Positions 23,594-32,367 of a DNA stretch of 53,450 bases are shown here, piece after piece (position 1 is the stretch's first letter; each line of letters begins with the position of its first letter). This DNA comes from Bacteroidales bacterium. GTDB lineage: Bacteria; Bacteroidota; Bacteroidia; Bacteroidales; UBA932. The translations under genes were made by a program, and so were the position numbers. The DNA lies in assembly GCA_017471085.1 (NCBI GenBank), contig JAFUWW010000042.1:1-53450 (forward strand). Reading direction: 5' to 3'. Under the pieces are notes generated by a model. That model was not told where the DNA came from. It searched no databases and was given only the letters and a program-made list of their open reading frames with translations.

Positions 23594-24342
23594 CACCCTT
23601 GGAGAGTTCCGTCTTCAGCCGTACCGGACGCCTGGTGGGGGCCGACGGCATGAAACGCCTGCAGGAAGCCACCGTCATCCTCTTCGGCGTGGGAGGCGTA
23701 GGGAGCTGGTGTGCAGAGGCCCTGGTCAGAAGCGGCATCCGGAAACTCACGCTGGTAGATTCCGACCGGGTAAGCATCACCAATGTGAACCGGCAGCTGA
23801 TGGCCACCACCCTTACGGTGGGCCAGGTCAAGGTGGACGCCCTCCGCACCCGGCTGCTGGAAATCAATCCCGACGCCGAAATCACCGCCATCCAATCCGT
23901 TTACAGCAAGGAAACGGCCGGTTCCTTCGGCCTGGAACAGTTCGACTACATCATCGACGCCATCGATTCGCTGAAAGACAAATCGGCCCTGCTGCTGCAT
24001 GCTTCCTCCATGCCGGGAAAGCTCTTCTCGTCGATGGGTGCGGCGTGCAAAGCTGATCCCACGGGGGTGAAGGTAGCCGAATTCTGGAATGTCCGGGGCT
24101 GTCCGCTGGGCGCCGCCATCCGCAAGAAATACCGCAAGGCAGGTACCCTGCCCGCCAAAAAGTTCCTCTGCGTCTACGATGAGGAAGTCCTTCCCAACCT
24201 GGGACCGGAGCCGGGCAGTTCCGACGATGCCTGGAGCAGCACCAAGGCCGTCATCAACGGAACCCTGGCGCACATTACGGGCATTTTCGGATTCACCCTC
24301 GCGGGGCTGGTCATCCAAGACATTCTGGGCAGACGCCCTTGA
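23590..24342 (+). CDS. tcdA: tRNA threonylcarbamoyladenosine dehydratase (ThiF/E1-like)
   Basis: A 250-residue E1-like enzyme of the TcdA (CsdL/YgdL) family, which cyclises t6A37 to ct6A in tRNAs using ATP. The nucleotide site is FGVGGVGSWCAEALVRSG near residue 32, followed by LVDSDRVSITNVNRQ and YIIDAIDSLKDKSAL. It lacks the zinc cysteines of MoeB/ThiF, which supports TcdA. It is the last gene of the coupled operon; its final 32 nt overlap the 3' end of the convergent Fur-family gene. Confidence 0.9.
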   Translation: MTPLESSVFSRTGRLVGADGMKRLQEATVILFGVGGVGSWCAEALVRSGIRKLTLVDSDRVSITNVNRQLMATTLTVGQVKVDALRTRLLEINPDAEITAIQSVYSKETAGSFGLEQFDYIIDAIDSLKDKSALLLHASSMPGKLFSSMGAACKADPTGVKVAEFWNVRGCPLGAAIRKKYRKAGTLPAKKFLCVYDEEVLPNLGPEPGSSDDAWSSTKAVINGTLAHITGIFGFTLAGLVIQDILGRRP

Positions 24343-24724
24343 CGAGATAGCTCACGCTTTCGGGCCGGTAACCTTCGGGAACCGCCACGGAAGGCACCAG
24401 CGTATCTTCCAGACAATAGGTTTTGTGACAGCGCGTGCAGTAGAAATGCACGTGCACATCATCGTCGTGGTCTTCCCGGTGGCTGTGGCAGAGTTCGTAG
24501 CGCACGCCGTCGCCTGTATCTTCCAGCACATGCACCAGATGCGCATCCCGGAATACCTGCAGCGTACGGAAGACATTGCTTTTGTCGATGGTCTCCAGCA
24601 GCGTCTCCAGCTCTGTCATGGACAGCGGACGGCGGGCCTGCTGCAAAGCGCGGGCGATGAGGAGACGGTTGGCGGTAGGCTTTACGCCATGGAGTTCCAG
24701 CAGATGTTCCAGATGCTCTTCCAT
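24311..24724 (-). CDS. Fur-family transcriptional regulator
   Basis: A 137-residue metal-responsive repressor of the Fur/Zur/PerR family. It has an N-terminal winged helix (GVKPTANRLLIARALQQ; recognition segment KSNVFRTLQVF), then a His/Asp-rich metal site CHSHREDHDDDVHVHFYC and two zinc-knuckle pairs (YCTRCHKTYC, VCPECLG). The subfamily is unclear; the double CxxC is usual for Zur/Fur. It has its own promoter with a very short leader. No metal transporter lies beside it, so targets are elsewhere. Confidence 0.92.
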   Translation of the reverse strand: MEEHLEHLLELHGVKPTANRLLIARALQQARRPLSMTELETLLETIDKSNVFRTLQVFRDAHLVHVLEDTGDGVRYELCHSHREDHDDDVHVHFYCTRCHKTYCLEDTLVPSVAVPEGYRPESVSYLVKGVCPECLG

Positions 24725-24731
24725 ATCGATG

Positions 24732-24762
24732 CAAAGATATGCACGGAAAACAAGCCTGTCAA
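24732..24762 (-). promoter_or_regulatory. Fur-family gene promoter (near-leaderless)
   Basis: On the minus strand, TTG (24760-24762), a 20-bp spacer and TATCTTTG (24732-24739). The -7 box ends 7 nt before the ATG, leaving room for only about 2-3 nt of leader. Confidence 0.65.
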
Positions 24763-24775
24763 TACCAATTAGTAG

Positions 24776-25966
24776 CTATAACAGCTCTTCCAAAAGGGCT
24801 TTGCAATGCCCCGGAAGGATGATATGATGATTGCCGACAGGGTCGGTGAGGAAGTAGCGGGCATCTTCCGGAGACAGGCGGAGCACCACCTGGGTGCGGC
24901 AGAGATTGTCTTCGTACTGGTTGAAGAGCAGTTCCCCTTCCGCGGCGAAATGGCGTTTCAGTTTTCCGTCGACCTTGAACACCGTCACCGGGCCTTCCGG
25001 CAGTTCGCCGTGGATACCTACGCCGATGCCGGACTCGAAATGCGTGTCGTACTTCCAGTTCCGCACCATGTTGAAAGGAACGGTGCAATGGGCGAAGAGC
25101 ATTTCGCCGGTCTGCGTGTCGATGCGCGCCGGATTGGCCTGGAAGCCCGTACAGCCGGTGAGGGCCTGGGCGATCATCATGGAAAGCAGGGCGGGCACAT
25201 CTCCTTCGCAGGCAGCCGGGATTCCATCGGCATTGAAAGAAGCGAGGGCCAGGCAGCCGGTATTGCCCACCGTGGTGAGCAGGTCGAAGCAGCGGAGGGT
25301 GAACGCTCCGAGCTGATACCTTTCTACCAGCACTTGAAGGGCGTGATAGATACGAGTGGCTCCGGGAAAGGCGTCGCGGATTTTGTCGGCCATGGGTTCT
25401 TCCCGGGGAGTCTCTTCCCCACGGACTTTCGCGATTTCCTGCAGCAGTTCTTCCATGGGGATTTCCACCAGGCGGGCGCCGATACGGTCCATGACGGCCA
25501 TTGGATCGGCCTGGCTGGAGATGAGCCAGTCGGAAGGCTGTCCTACCACGCCGATGCGGGTTCCCTGCAGTTTCTTCCGGGCATCCGCCACCGTTTCCAA
25601 CACCTGGATCCGCTGCTGGAGATAGGCGGCGTTCCCATGCAGCACCTCGCCTTTCAGCCCCTGCTGACGCAGGTACGACAGGATTTCCAGCGAAGCGGCC
25701 AGCGAATTGCTCTTGCCGGATGTGAGCAGGAAGAACCGTTCCGTTCCCCTTGCCAGCATTTCCGGCAACAGGCCCCTGAAGATCCCTTCTGCTCCGCCGG
25801 TCCGCACATAGATCAGGTCCAAGGCGTGCGATCCGAAATCGGAGAAATCGGCCCCGCGGAAGTCGTAATCCCCTTCCGGGAATACGCTGCCCAGGAAATC
25901 GTCGCTGAGGCGGGAGACGCTGGCCTCGTCGTGCAGGCCGGAGGTGATGGTATAGACGGCTTTCAT
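24776..25966 (-). CDS. L-fucose isomerase-like protein
   Basis: A 396-residue protein resembling the L-fucose/L-arabinose isomerase-like family of Bacteroidales. The C-terminal half has the metal-site type segment LRCFDLLTTVGNTGCLALASFNADG followed by ACEGDVPALLSMMIAQALTG, and a late LPGHCKALLEELL. It is shorter than true FucI (about 590 residues). No fucose kinase, aldolase or permease is nearby, so the substrate is uncertain. It lies directly downstream of the SRP RNA gene on the same strand. Confidence 0.75.
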   Translation of the reverse strand: MKAVYTITSGLHDEASVSRLSDDFLGSVFPEGDYDFRGADFSDFGSHALDLIYVRTGGAEGIFRGLLPEMLARGTERFFLLTSGKSNSLAASLEILSYLRQQGLKGEVLHGNAAYLQQRIQVLETVADARKKLQGTRIGVVGQPSDWLISSQADPMAVMDRIGARLVEIPMEELLQEIAKVRGEETPREEPMADKIRDAFPGATRIYHALQVLVERYQLGAFTLRCFDLLTTVGNTGCLALASFNADGIPAACEGDVPALLSMMIAQALTGCTGFQANPARIDTQTGEMLFAHCTVPFNMVRNWKYDTHFESGIGVGIHGELPEGPVTVFKVDGKLKRHFAAEGELLFNQYEDNLCRTQVVLRLSPEDARYFLTDPVGNHHIILPGHCKALLEELL

Positions 25967-25999
25967 ATGCTTGTTGTTTGGGAGAGGTCAATAAAAAAA

Positions 26000-26096
26000 G
26001 GGAAAGCCCCTTACATCGCACCGCTACGACCTCCTACCCTTGCTGCATTCCTGCCCTGGGGGGATTCAGAGGGAGCTGGTCGTGTAAGACTTTCCC
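26000..26096 (-). ncRNA. ffs: 4.5S signal recognition particle RNA
   Basis: On the minus strand the ends GGGAAAGTCTTACA and TGTAAGGGGCTTTCCC pair. The apical domain holds the SRP signature CAGGGCAGGAATGCAGCAAGG, with a GGAA tetraloop closed by GCA/TGC and the asymmetric AGCA loop that binds Ffh. It is about 97 nt long, typical of the short SRP RNA, and ends in a T-run (25992-25999). It has a consensus promoter immediately upstream. Confidence 0.93.
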
Positions 26097-26100
26097 GGTG

Positions 26101-26131
26101 CAAAGGTAGCCATTTTTCAGAAACTACCAAA
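26101..26131 (-). promoter_or_regulatory. SRP RNA promoter
   Basis: On the minus strand, TTTG (26128-26131), a 19-bp spacer and TACCTTTG (26101-26108). The RNA 5' end lies 4 nt beyond the -7 box, which gives a local ruler for transcription start positions. Confidence 0.85.
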
Positions 26132-26152
26132 CTGTTTTGGGCCGATTTGAGC

Positions 26153-26638
26153 CTATTCCTCGATTTTCAGGCTGTCGAAGATGAGCGGAAGCAGGTCATC
26201 CACCGAGAAAAACTTGCGGATGCGCTTTTTCCCGACCAGGATGATCTTGAAAGGCCTGCCCTGTTTTTTCTGATACTCGGCCATAACCTGGCGGCAGCTT
26301 CCGCAGGGGGAAGCGGGAGAATCGCACAGGACGCCGTGGTCCGATCCGGCGATGGCCAGGGTGTCGAAGGCCACGCCCGGATAATTGGCCCCGGCGGCGA
26401 ACATGGCGGTGCGTTCCGCGCAAAGGCCGGCCGGATAAGCGGCATTCTCCTGATTGGCTCCCTTGATCAGGGTGCCATCCTCCAGTTTAAGGGCTGCACC
26501 CACCTGAAAACGGGAATAAGGGGAATAGGAACCTTTCTGGGCCTCCAGGGCAAGGGCTACCAGTTCCTGATCTTCCGGCAGCATCTGCTTCGCCGAGGAG
26601 TATTCCTCATAATGGATGGTTATGGTTTTCTGGGTCAT
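26153..26638 (-). CDS. cdd: Cytidine deaminase
   Basis: A 161-residue enzyme converting cytidine and deoxycytidine to uridines in pyrimidine salvage. The zinc/catalytic motifs are CAERTAMFAAG near residue 71 (C-A-E, Glu catalytic) and SPCGSCRQVM near 110. PYSRFQVGAAL is also diagnostic of the homotetrameric CDA family. The start MTQKTITIHYEEY was chosen; the frame remains open upstream into the mnmA promoter region. It diverges from mnmA. Confidence 0.95.
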   Translation of the reverse strand: MTQKTITIHYEEYSSAKQMLPEDQELVALALEAQKGSYSPYSRFQVGAALKLEDGTLIKGANQENAAYPAGLCAERTAMFAAGANYPGVAFDTLAIAGSDHGVLCDSPASPCGSCRQVMAEYQKKQGRPFKIILVGKKRIRKFFSVDDLLPLIFDSLKIEE

Positions 26639-26743
26639 GTGGCTTAATACCCGGGCCAAAGCCACGGGATTGCAAGTTACATATTTTTTTCCAAAGAACG
26701 GTCTTTTTTCCACAAAACCCGCCATCGAGTGGGGAAAAATGAT

Positions 26744-26751
26744 TACTTTTG
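26744..26751 (+). promoter_or_regulatory. -7 element of mnmA
   Basis: TACTTTTG ends 8 nt before the mnmA ATG, predicting a leader of about 4 nt. Confidence 0.5.
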
Positions 26752-26759
26752 CAACTGCT

Positions 26760-28190
26760 ATGCAGGACAATTCCAAAATAAAAGTGTGCGTGGGGCTCTC
26801 CGGCGGGGTCGATTCGTCGGTGGCGGCCTGGCTGCTCAAACAGCAGGGGTACGACGTATTCGCCATGTTCATGCAGAACTGGCACGACGCCGATGCCACC
26901 CTTCACGGAGACTGCGAATGGGAAGAAGACCGCTTCGTGGCCGAAATGGTGGCCAGAAAAATCGGCATCCCCTTCTATTTCGTAGACCTCAGCAGGCAGT
27001 ACCGGCAGCGGGTGGTGGACTATATGTTCGACGAATATGCCAAAGGCCGTACGCCCAATCCGGATGTCCTGTGCAACCGGGAAATCAAATTCGACGCGTT
27101 CCTGGAAATCGCCCTGAAATACGGGGCCGATTATGTGGCCACCGGCCATTACTGCCGCAAGGAACCTGTACTGGACGCAGAAGGAAAACCAGTAATGGGC
27201 ACCGACGGGGAGCCGCTTTTCCGCATCCTGGAGGGGTCGGACCCCAACAAGGACCAGACCTATTTCCTGTGCCAGCTTTCCCAGCGGCAGCTCCGCAAGG
27301 CGCTCTTCCCCATCGGCGGCATCGTGAAGCCGGAGGTGCGGCGCATCGCCAAGGAGGCTGATCTTCCATCGGCCGAAAAAAAGGATTCCCAGGGCATCTG
27401 CTTCGTGGGAAAAGTAGACCTCCCCACCTTTCTGAAGCAGAAACTGGCCTCCGTGGAAGGTGACATCGTGGAAGTTTTCGACCCTTACTATGAGCAGGAC
27501 GCCCTCTACCGGTGGCAGCAGGAAAAATTGTCCTCACTGCTCAGGGAAGGCGTTTCCCTGGAGAGAACCGTACAGTATGCACCGGAGGAGAAAGTGCTGA
27601 CAAACGACGGCAAGCCGCTGGGAATCAGTCCCTTCGAAGCAGAAAGCGTAATGGCCCTGGCCGATGAGGACCTCCTGCGCCTCTCGGAACCGCTCCGCTA
27701 TCGGATCGATTTCGAGACGGAGACCTACCGCAGCGGCCGCAAGCATGTCAAGAAGACCCGATACAAAGAGAATCCTTCCGGACGGATCGCCGGCCGTCAT
27801 GAGGGAGCGCAGTCCTATACCATCGGCCAGAGAAAGGGGCTCGGTATCGGCGGACACGCCAATCCGGTCTTCGTGATCGACACCGATACCGAAGCCAACC
27901 GCGTGTACGTGGGAGAAGGGCATAACCATAAGGGACTCAGCCGCTTCTGCCTCAGGGTAGATCCTTCGGAAGTGCATTGGATCCGGCCGGACCTGACGCT
28001 TCAGGCAGGGGAAATCCGCCGCTGCAGGGTGCGCATCCGCTACCGGCAGCCCCTGCAAAGCGCCACCCTCCTCATGCGGGAAAGCGGCCTGTACATCCTT
28101 TTCGACAGTCCCCAGCGGGGCATTTCTCCCGGCCAGTTTGCTGTCTGGTACCACCAGGACGAGATGCTGGGCAGCGGAGTTATCCATTGA
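26760..28190 (+). CDS. mnmA: tRNA 2-thiouridylase MnmA with a long internal insertion
   Basis: A 476-residue MnmA, which thiolates U34 of Glu, Gln and Lys tRNAs. It has the PP-loop GLSGGVDSSVAAWLL at the N-terminus, the catalytic cysteine in NPDVLCNREIKF and the second in SQGICFVGK, and the C-terminal TIGQRKGLGIGG domain. Usual length is about 360-380. The excess is a segment of about 100 residues (about 238-340) between GDIVEV and GRIAGRHEGAQSYT, where other MnmA proteins have a few residues. The segment is charged and has no known motif. An ABC-F gene follows 4 nt after the stop. Confidence 0.93.
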   Translation: MQDNSKIKVCVGLSGGVDSSVAAWLLKQQGYDVFAMFMQNWHDADATLHGDCEWEEDRFVAEMVARKIGIPFYFVDLSRQYRQRVVDYMFDEYAKGRTPNPDVLCNREIKFDAFLEIALKYGADYVATGHYCRKEPVLDAEGKPVMGTDGEPLFRILEGSDPNKDQTYFLCQLSQRQLRKALFPIGGIVKPEVRRIAKEADLPSAEKKDSQGICFVGKVDLPTFLKQKLASVEGDIVEVFDPYYEQDALYRWQQEKLSSLLREGVSLERTVQYAPEEKVLTNDGKPLGISPFEAESVMALADEDLLRLSEPLRYRIDFETETYRSGRKHVKKTRYKENPSGRIAGRHEGAQSYTIGQRKGLGIGGHANPVFVIDTDTEANRVYVGEGHNHKGLSRFCLRVDPSEVHWIRPDLTLQAGEIRRCRVRIRYRQPLQSATLLMRESGLYILFDSPQRGISPGQFAVWYHQDEMLGSGVIH

Positions 28191-28194
28191 CAGT

Positions 28195-29988
28195 ATGGCG
28201 AGTTATCTGCAGATCGAGAACATATCCAAGAGTTACGGCCCCAAGGTGCTGTTCCAGCATATCGGCTTCAACATCAATGAAGGTGACAAGGTAGCCCTCA
28301 TCGCGCCCAACGGCACGGGGAAGACCTCCCTGCTCAGGATCCTGGCCGGGACCGATTCCTCGGACAGCGGTGGCAAGGTCCTGTTCCTCAAGGACATCCG
28401 CATCGCCTTCCTGGAACAGGAGTACCCTTTCGACCCGCAAAAAGGCATCTTCCGGCAGATCATGGACGCATCGGCCCGGTGGACGGAAAACCTGGACACG
28501 GATCATCTATGGCAATATGAACTGCGTGTGAACCAGCTCCTTACCCAGTTCGGCCTCACAGACCCGGACAAGCCCATGAAAGACCTTTCCGGAGGAGAGG
28601 TCAAGCGCGTGGCTCTCACCCAGATGCTTGCCAGCGAGGCCGATTTCTACATCATGGACGAGCCCACCAACCACCTGGACATTGACGCCATCGAATTCCT
28701 GGAAGGGCACCTCAAGCACAGCCGCTGCACCCTGTTCATGGTCACGCACGACCGCTATTTCCTGGACCGTGTATGCAACACCGTGATGGAGATGGACCGC
28801 GGACAGATCTACATCTACAAGGGCGACTACATGAATTTCCTCACCAAACGGCAGGAGAGGATCGATAATTACAATGCGGAGACAGAGAAAGTGAGGAACG
28901 TCTTCCGGAGAGAACTGGAATGGATGCACGCCTCCCCCTGCGCCCGCACCGGCAAGGCCAAATACCGCAAACAGGCCTTCTGGGAACTGAAAGAGCGGGC
29001 CGAAGACGCCTATGTGACCAAGCAGGTGGACCTGAGCGAAACGCAGGCCAAGGGCACCTATCTGGGCAACAAAGTGATCAACTGCAAGGATGTGAGTTTC
29101 TGGTGGGAGAACAAATGCTACCTGAGCCACTTCAGCTACAACTTCCAACGCTACGAAAGGATTGGCATCGTAGGGCGCAACGCCGCGGGAAAAACCACCT
29201 TCCTGAACCTGATAACAGGCGGCTGGAAGCCGGAACTGGGCGGGTCGATGGAAGGCGTGGTGGAACTGGGGGAGTCGCTGAAAATCGGCTACTATCACCA
29301 GGCCGGCATGCAGTTCAAGCCCGGGCAGACCGTACTGGAAACCGTGAACGACACCCATCTGCTGGGCCGCTTCCTCTTCACCCACGACATGCTGAACAAC
29401 CCCGTGGAAAGGCTCTCCGGCGGTGAAAAAAGAAGGCTGTACCTCCTTACGATCCTCATGCAGCAGCCCAACTTCCTGATCCTGGACGAGCCCACCAACG
29501 ACCTGGACATCGTCACGCTGGACATCCTGGAAGAATACCTGCAGGAGTTCAAAGGGTCCATGCTGATCGTCTCCCACGACCGGCATTTCCTGGACCGTCT
29601 GGCCGACCATCTTTTCGTCTTCTGCGGCGACGGCATCGTGAAAGACTTCGTGGGCAACTACACGGAATACAGGACCTTCATCAAGGACTACGAGGCCCAG
29701 AAGAAAAAAAACACCCCTGACGGGAAAACCGGCAGCGACTGGAAGAACGTCATGCCCGGCAGCGACCGGGCACCCAAGCGGAAGCTTTCCTGGAAAGAAC
29801 AGCAGGAACTCAAAGCCCTGGAAGAACTGCTTCCCAAACTGGAGGCCGAAAAGGCCGGCCTGGAGGCCCAGCTTTCCGGCGGTACCCTGTCCCCTGCCCA
29901 GCTGCAGGAAGCCTCCACCCGCTACGGAACGTTGCAGGAGGAACTGGATACCGCCGAGATGCGGTGGCTGGAACTTTCTGATATCTAG
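28195..29988 (+). CDS. ABC-F family ATPase (Uup-like)
   Basis: A 597-residue cytoplasmic protein with two ABC modules and no membrane part. Walker A APNGTGKTSLL (near 40) and GRNAAGKTTFL (near 328); signature LSGGE in both; Walker B YIMDEPTNHLD and LILDEPTNDLD. A linker lies between the modules, and a C-terminal charged coiled-coil (EQQELKALEELLPKLEAEKAGL) resembles Uup. ABC-F proteins act on the ribosome or, for Uup, on branched DNA. It is cotranscribed with mnmA and overlaps the end of the convergent GH9 gene by a few bases. Confidence 0.93.
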   Translation: MASYLQIENISKSYGPKVLFQHIGFNINEGDKVALIAPNGTGKTSLLRILAGTDSSDSGGKVLFLKDIRIAFLEQEYPFDPQKGIFRQIMDASARWTENLDTDHLWQYELRVNQLLTQFGLTDPDKPMKDLSGGEVKRVALTQMLASEADFYIMDEPTNHLDIDAIEFLEGHLKHSRCTLFMVTHDRYFLDRVCNTVMEMDRGQIYIYKGDYMNFLTKRQERIDNYNAETEKVRNVFRRELEWMHASPCARTGKAKYRKQAFWELKERAEDAYVTKQVDLSETQAKGTYLGNKVINCKDVSFWWENKCYLSHFSYNFQRYERIGIVGRNAAGKTTFLNLITGGWKPELGGSMEGVVELGESLKIGYYHQAGMQFKPGQTVLETVNDTHLLGRFLFTHDMLNNPVERLSGGEKRRLYLLTILMQQPNFLILDEPTNDLDIVTLDILEEYLQEFKGSMLIVSHDRHFLDRLADHLFVFCGDGIVKDFVGNYTEYRTFIKDYEAQKKKNTPDGKTGSDWKNVMPGSDRAPKRKLSWKEQQELKALEELLPKLEAEKAGLEAQLSGGTLSPAQLQEASTRYGTLQEELDTAEMRWLELSDI

Positions 29989-32276
29989 CGTCTTATCCCA
30001 TACAGATAGGCCAGCAGCGCCATCTTGCCCCGCATGGTTTCCCGCGGGGTGAATTCCTCATTCACCCATAGATAGCGCTGATTGAAATAACTTTCCTGAC
30101 GGGGCCATCCGCCCGTATCCCAGGAAGGATAACAGCGGTCCAGCAGGATGCGGGCATCGCCGCCATCTCCCTTTGACCAAGTTTCCGTCCCGTCGAACGG
30201 TGTCTGGCCGGGATGCGTGCCCGGAGCGCCGTCGTTGCGACCGGTAGAATAGGCATCCGTGATGTGACGCTGGCCAAGGCCCGTCATCTCCACGATGTTG
30301 CCGGGATTGCGGCCAAGGCCCCACCCTGCTTCACGGTACATGGCCTGCTCCAATGCAAGACGGCGCTGCGGATCCGATGCAAGATAATGCGCCAGCAGCA
30401 TGGGCTGCAGATTCTCGGAAGTAACCCAGCGCGCATCGTCCGCACTGCGGCGGGAAGGCCTCTCATAACTGGGATTCAAATAGTTCCGGTCGGTCATCCG
30501 GTCCACTTCCTGCACCAGGGAAGCATAAAGCTCCGGATAGTGACGCTCTCTGGGACAGGTCAGATAGGCAACCGCACCCCAGAACTGGCAGAATCCGTTC
30601 CAGCCGGCCGAAACGATCGACGGCTGGGCATCAGCAGCGGCCAAGTCTTCCCAGGCGCGGTCCCCCGTCAGGTTGTACAGGAAAGCCGCCGCCATCTGGC
30701 GGAAATCCCGGCCCCGCATCTGCCAGTTCCCTATTCCCTGGCGGTCGTCCAGCTGGGTCCATTCCTGTTTTTCCGCAAAGCGGAAGGCCGTGACGGCTTC
30801 TTCCTGATAATATCGGCACAGTCCGTCGTTCCCCAACACCCGGAAGCCCTCCGCCATGATGGCGCAGTTGGCGGCGTTGGCCCAGGCGGCCATGGTGGTG
30901 CTTCCCGCCTGGAACATGACCGTCCAGTCCTTGTCCGGATTGGTGACGCCCTGAGAATAACCGCCTTCCGGATCCCGGATACTCAGGAAGAAATCCACCT
31001 CGTTGCGAGCCTCGTCAAGCAGGTCCGGAATGCCGTTTCCGCTTTCCCGGATGCCGAAATCGTCCTCCTGCAGCCGCCCTCCAGTGAGCAGGAACGGCAG
31101 CAGCATGTCATAGATGTTGCTCACATGCGCCAGATGCCGGTCCCAGTCCATGGCGTCGGAGTGGCCGCCCCGCACCTTGTCATTCACCGGGAATCCTTCG
31201 GGCCGATGTTTCCAGAAAGAGGAGGCTTGCGCCGGTTTGAAATGGGGTTCATCCCACACATCACCGGGATTCTTCCGCCAGTCCGGATGCCAGGGTTGCA
31301 GGTCGGAAAGGTACACTTTGAAGCCCACAGGGTCTTCCCCGGGGACGAAACGCGGCTGCCGGGGCACCGGGAAAACGTCCTCCGGAGCGATCGGCTCACC
31401 CAGGCGCATGTAATAATAACCCCGCACCGAGTAGCGGTAAGGTTCCCTGTAAAGCTGCGGGTCGATCACGAAATCCATGCTGCAGCCGATACCTTCCACC
31501 ACCAGCCTGTATCGGCCCGGAGTCTCTTCGCTGAAATCCAGGGTCCAGACGGGCGATCCGGTAAGGTCTTTCCGGCCCGCTTCCTTGATAGAGGCTTCCT
31601 GCGGCTTCCAGAAGGTGACCCTCCCCGCTTCCCTGCGCTTCCCGGTATCCGGATTGTAGAGGTACACGGGTTTTCCTTCGAAGGCGGAATAGTCCCTGGG
31701 ACCGCCGTCCCCCATCCAGTAATACAGGTCCGCCGCCTTTACCTGGTCGGCGGGCGTATAGCCCAGAATATTCACGTGGATGGCCTCGGAGGGCGAATTC
31801 CAGCTGTCGAACCGGATGTCTGCGACAAGGCGGTCGCTTCCGCTGGAGGCAGGAATCTCCACTTCGTAGGTGCATCCTTCTTTCATGGAGGCGGGCAGTT
31901 GCAGGAAAATCCAGTGGTCCAGTTCGCTGGTGAGCGTATGGTCCGTATTCATCGGCTTGGATTTGCGGAAGGCAGCCGTGGCAGGTTTTCCCTGGCCGAA
32001 GGCTTTGTCATCCCGGGAGCGGATTATCCAGTTCTCCTCCAGAGAAGCCGGGCTGAAACGGGGCAGGAAGGTTTTCAGGGTATCATCGCCCTCCACGAAG
32101 GTATGACCCAGGTAGGCGCTCTTTCCGGTGGCATCGTCCCTGTAACAGACTTCCCCGTCACGGAAATGAACCACCAGACAGTCCTTGTCCAGGATACGGA
32201 CCTCCACCAGGCGGGAGGCGTCCATCACGGCCGGAAAAAACAGCGCGGAAACGAGCAGCAGCAGAGTCTTTCGCAT
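29985..32276 (-). CDS. Glycoside hydrolase family 9 protein
   Basis: A 763-residue exported enzyme with a signal peptide MRKTLLLLVSALFFPAVMDA. An N-terminal beta domain and a CelD_N-like Ig domain (about residues 170-270, HVNILGYTPADQVKAAD) precede the GH9 (alpha/alpha)6 catalytic domain. The catalytic Asp pair is in GGHSDAMDWDRH near 372 (the family's DAGD) and the acid is in YLWVNEEFTPRE near 738. GLGRNPGNIVEMTGLGQRH matches the late substrate-binding His segment. GH9 enzymes cleave beta-1,4-glucans or act as exo-glucosidases or glucosaminidases. No SusCD pair is nearby. Confidence 0.88.
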   Translation of the reverse strand: MRKTLLLLVSALFFPAVMDASRLVEVRILDKDCLVVHFRDGEVCYRDDATGKSAYLGHTFVEGDDTLKTFLPRFSPASLEENWIIRSRDDKAFGQGKPATAAFRKSKPMNTDHTLTSELDHWIFLQLPASMKEGCTYEVEIPASSGSDRLVADIRFDSWNSPSEAIHVNILGYTPADQVKAADLYYWMGDGGPRDYSAFEGKPVYLYNPDTGKRREAGRVTFWKPQEASIKEAGRKDLTGSPVWTLDFSEETPGRYRLVVEGIGCSMDFVIDPQLYREPYRYSVRGYYYMRLGEPIAPEDVFPVPRQPRFVPGEDPVGFKVYLSDLQPWHPDWRKNPGDVWDEPHFKPAQASSFWKHRPEGFPVNDKVRGGHSDAMDWDRHLAHVSNIYDMLLPFLLTGGRLQEDDFGIRESGNGIPDLLDEARNEVDFFLSIRDPEGGYSQGVTNPDKDWTVMFQAGSTTMAAWANAANCAIMAEGFRVLGNDGLCRYYQEEAVTAFRFAEKQEWTQLDDRQGIGNWQMRGRDFRQMAAAFLYNLTGDRAWEDLAAADAQPSIVSAGWNGFCQFWGAVAYLTCPRERHYPELYASLVQEVDRMTDRNYLNPSYERPSRRSADDARWVTSENLQPMLLAHYLASDPQRRLALEQAMYREAGWGLGRNPGNIVEMTGLGQRHITDAYSTGRNDGAPGTHPGQTPFDGTETWSKGDGGDARILLDRCYPSWDTGGWPRQESYFNQRYLWVNEEFTPRETMRGKMALLAYLYGIRR

Positions 32277-32333
32277 AATCTTATCAGTTTTAGCGCTTTA
32301 AGTTAAGCAGGATTTTCCATAAATCAAAGCTAT

Positions 32334-32363
32334 TGCGTATTTCCCAGATTGTTTGTACTTTTG
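32334..32363 (+). promoter_or_regulatory. lplA promoter giving a leaderless mRNA
   Basis: TTG at 32334-32336, a 19-bp spacer and TACTTTTG at 32356-32363. Exactly 4 nt separate the -7 box from the ATG, the same distance as from the SRP RNA promoter to its 5' end. Confidence 0.7.
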
Positions 32364-32367
32364 AATT

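Noticed and set aside
30213..32306. Long plus-strand open frame opposite the GH9 gene
   Set aside because: Antisense shadow; the minus strand has a signal peptide and GH9 catalytic motifs.
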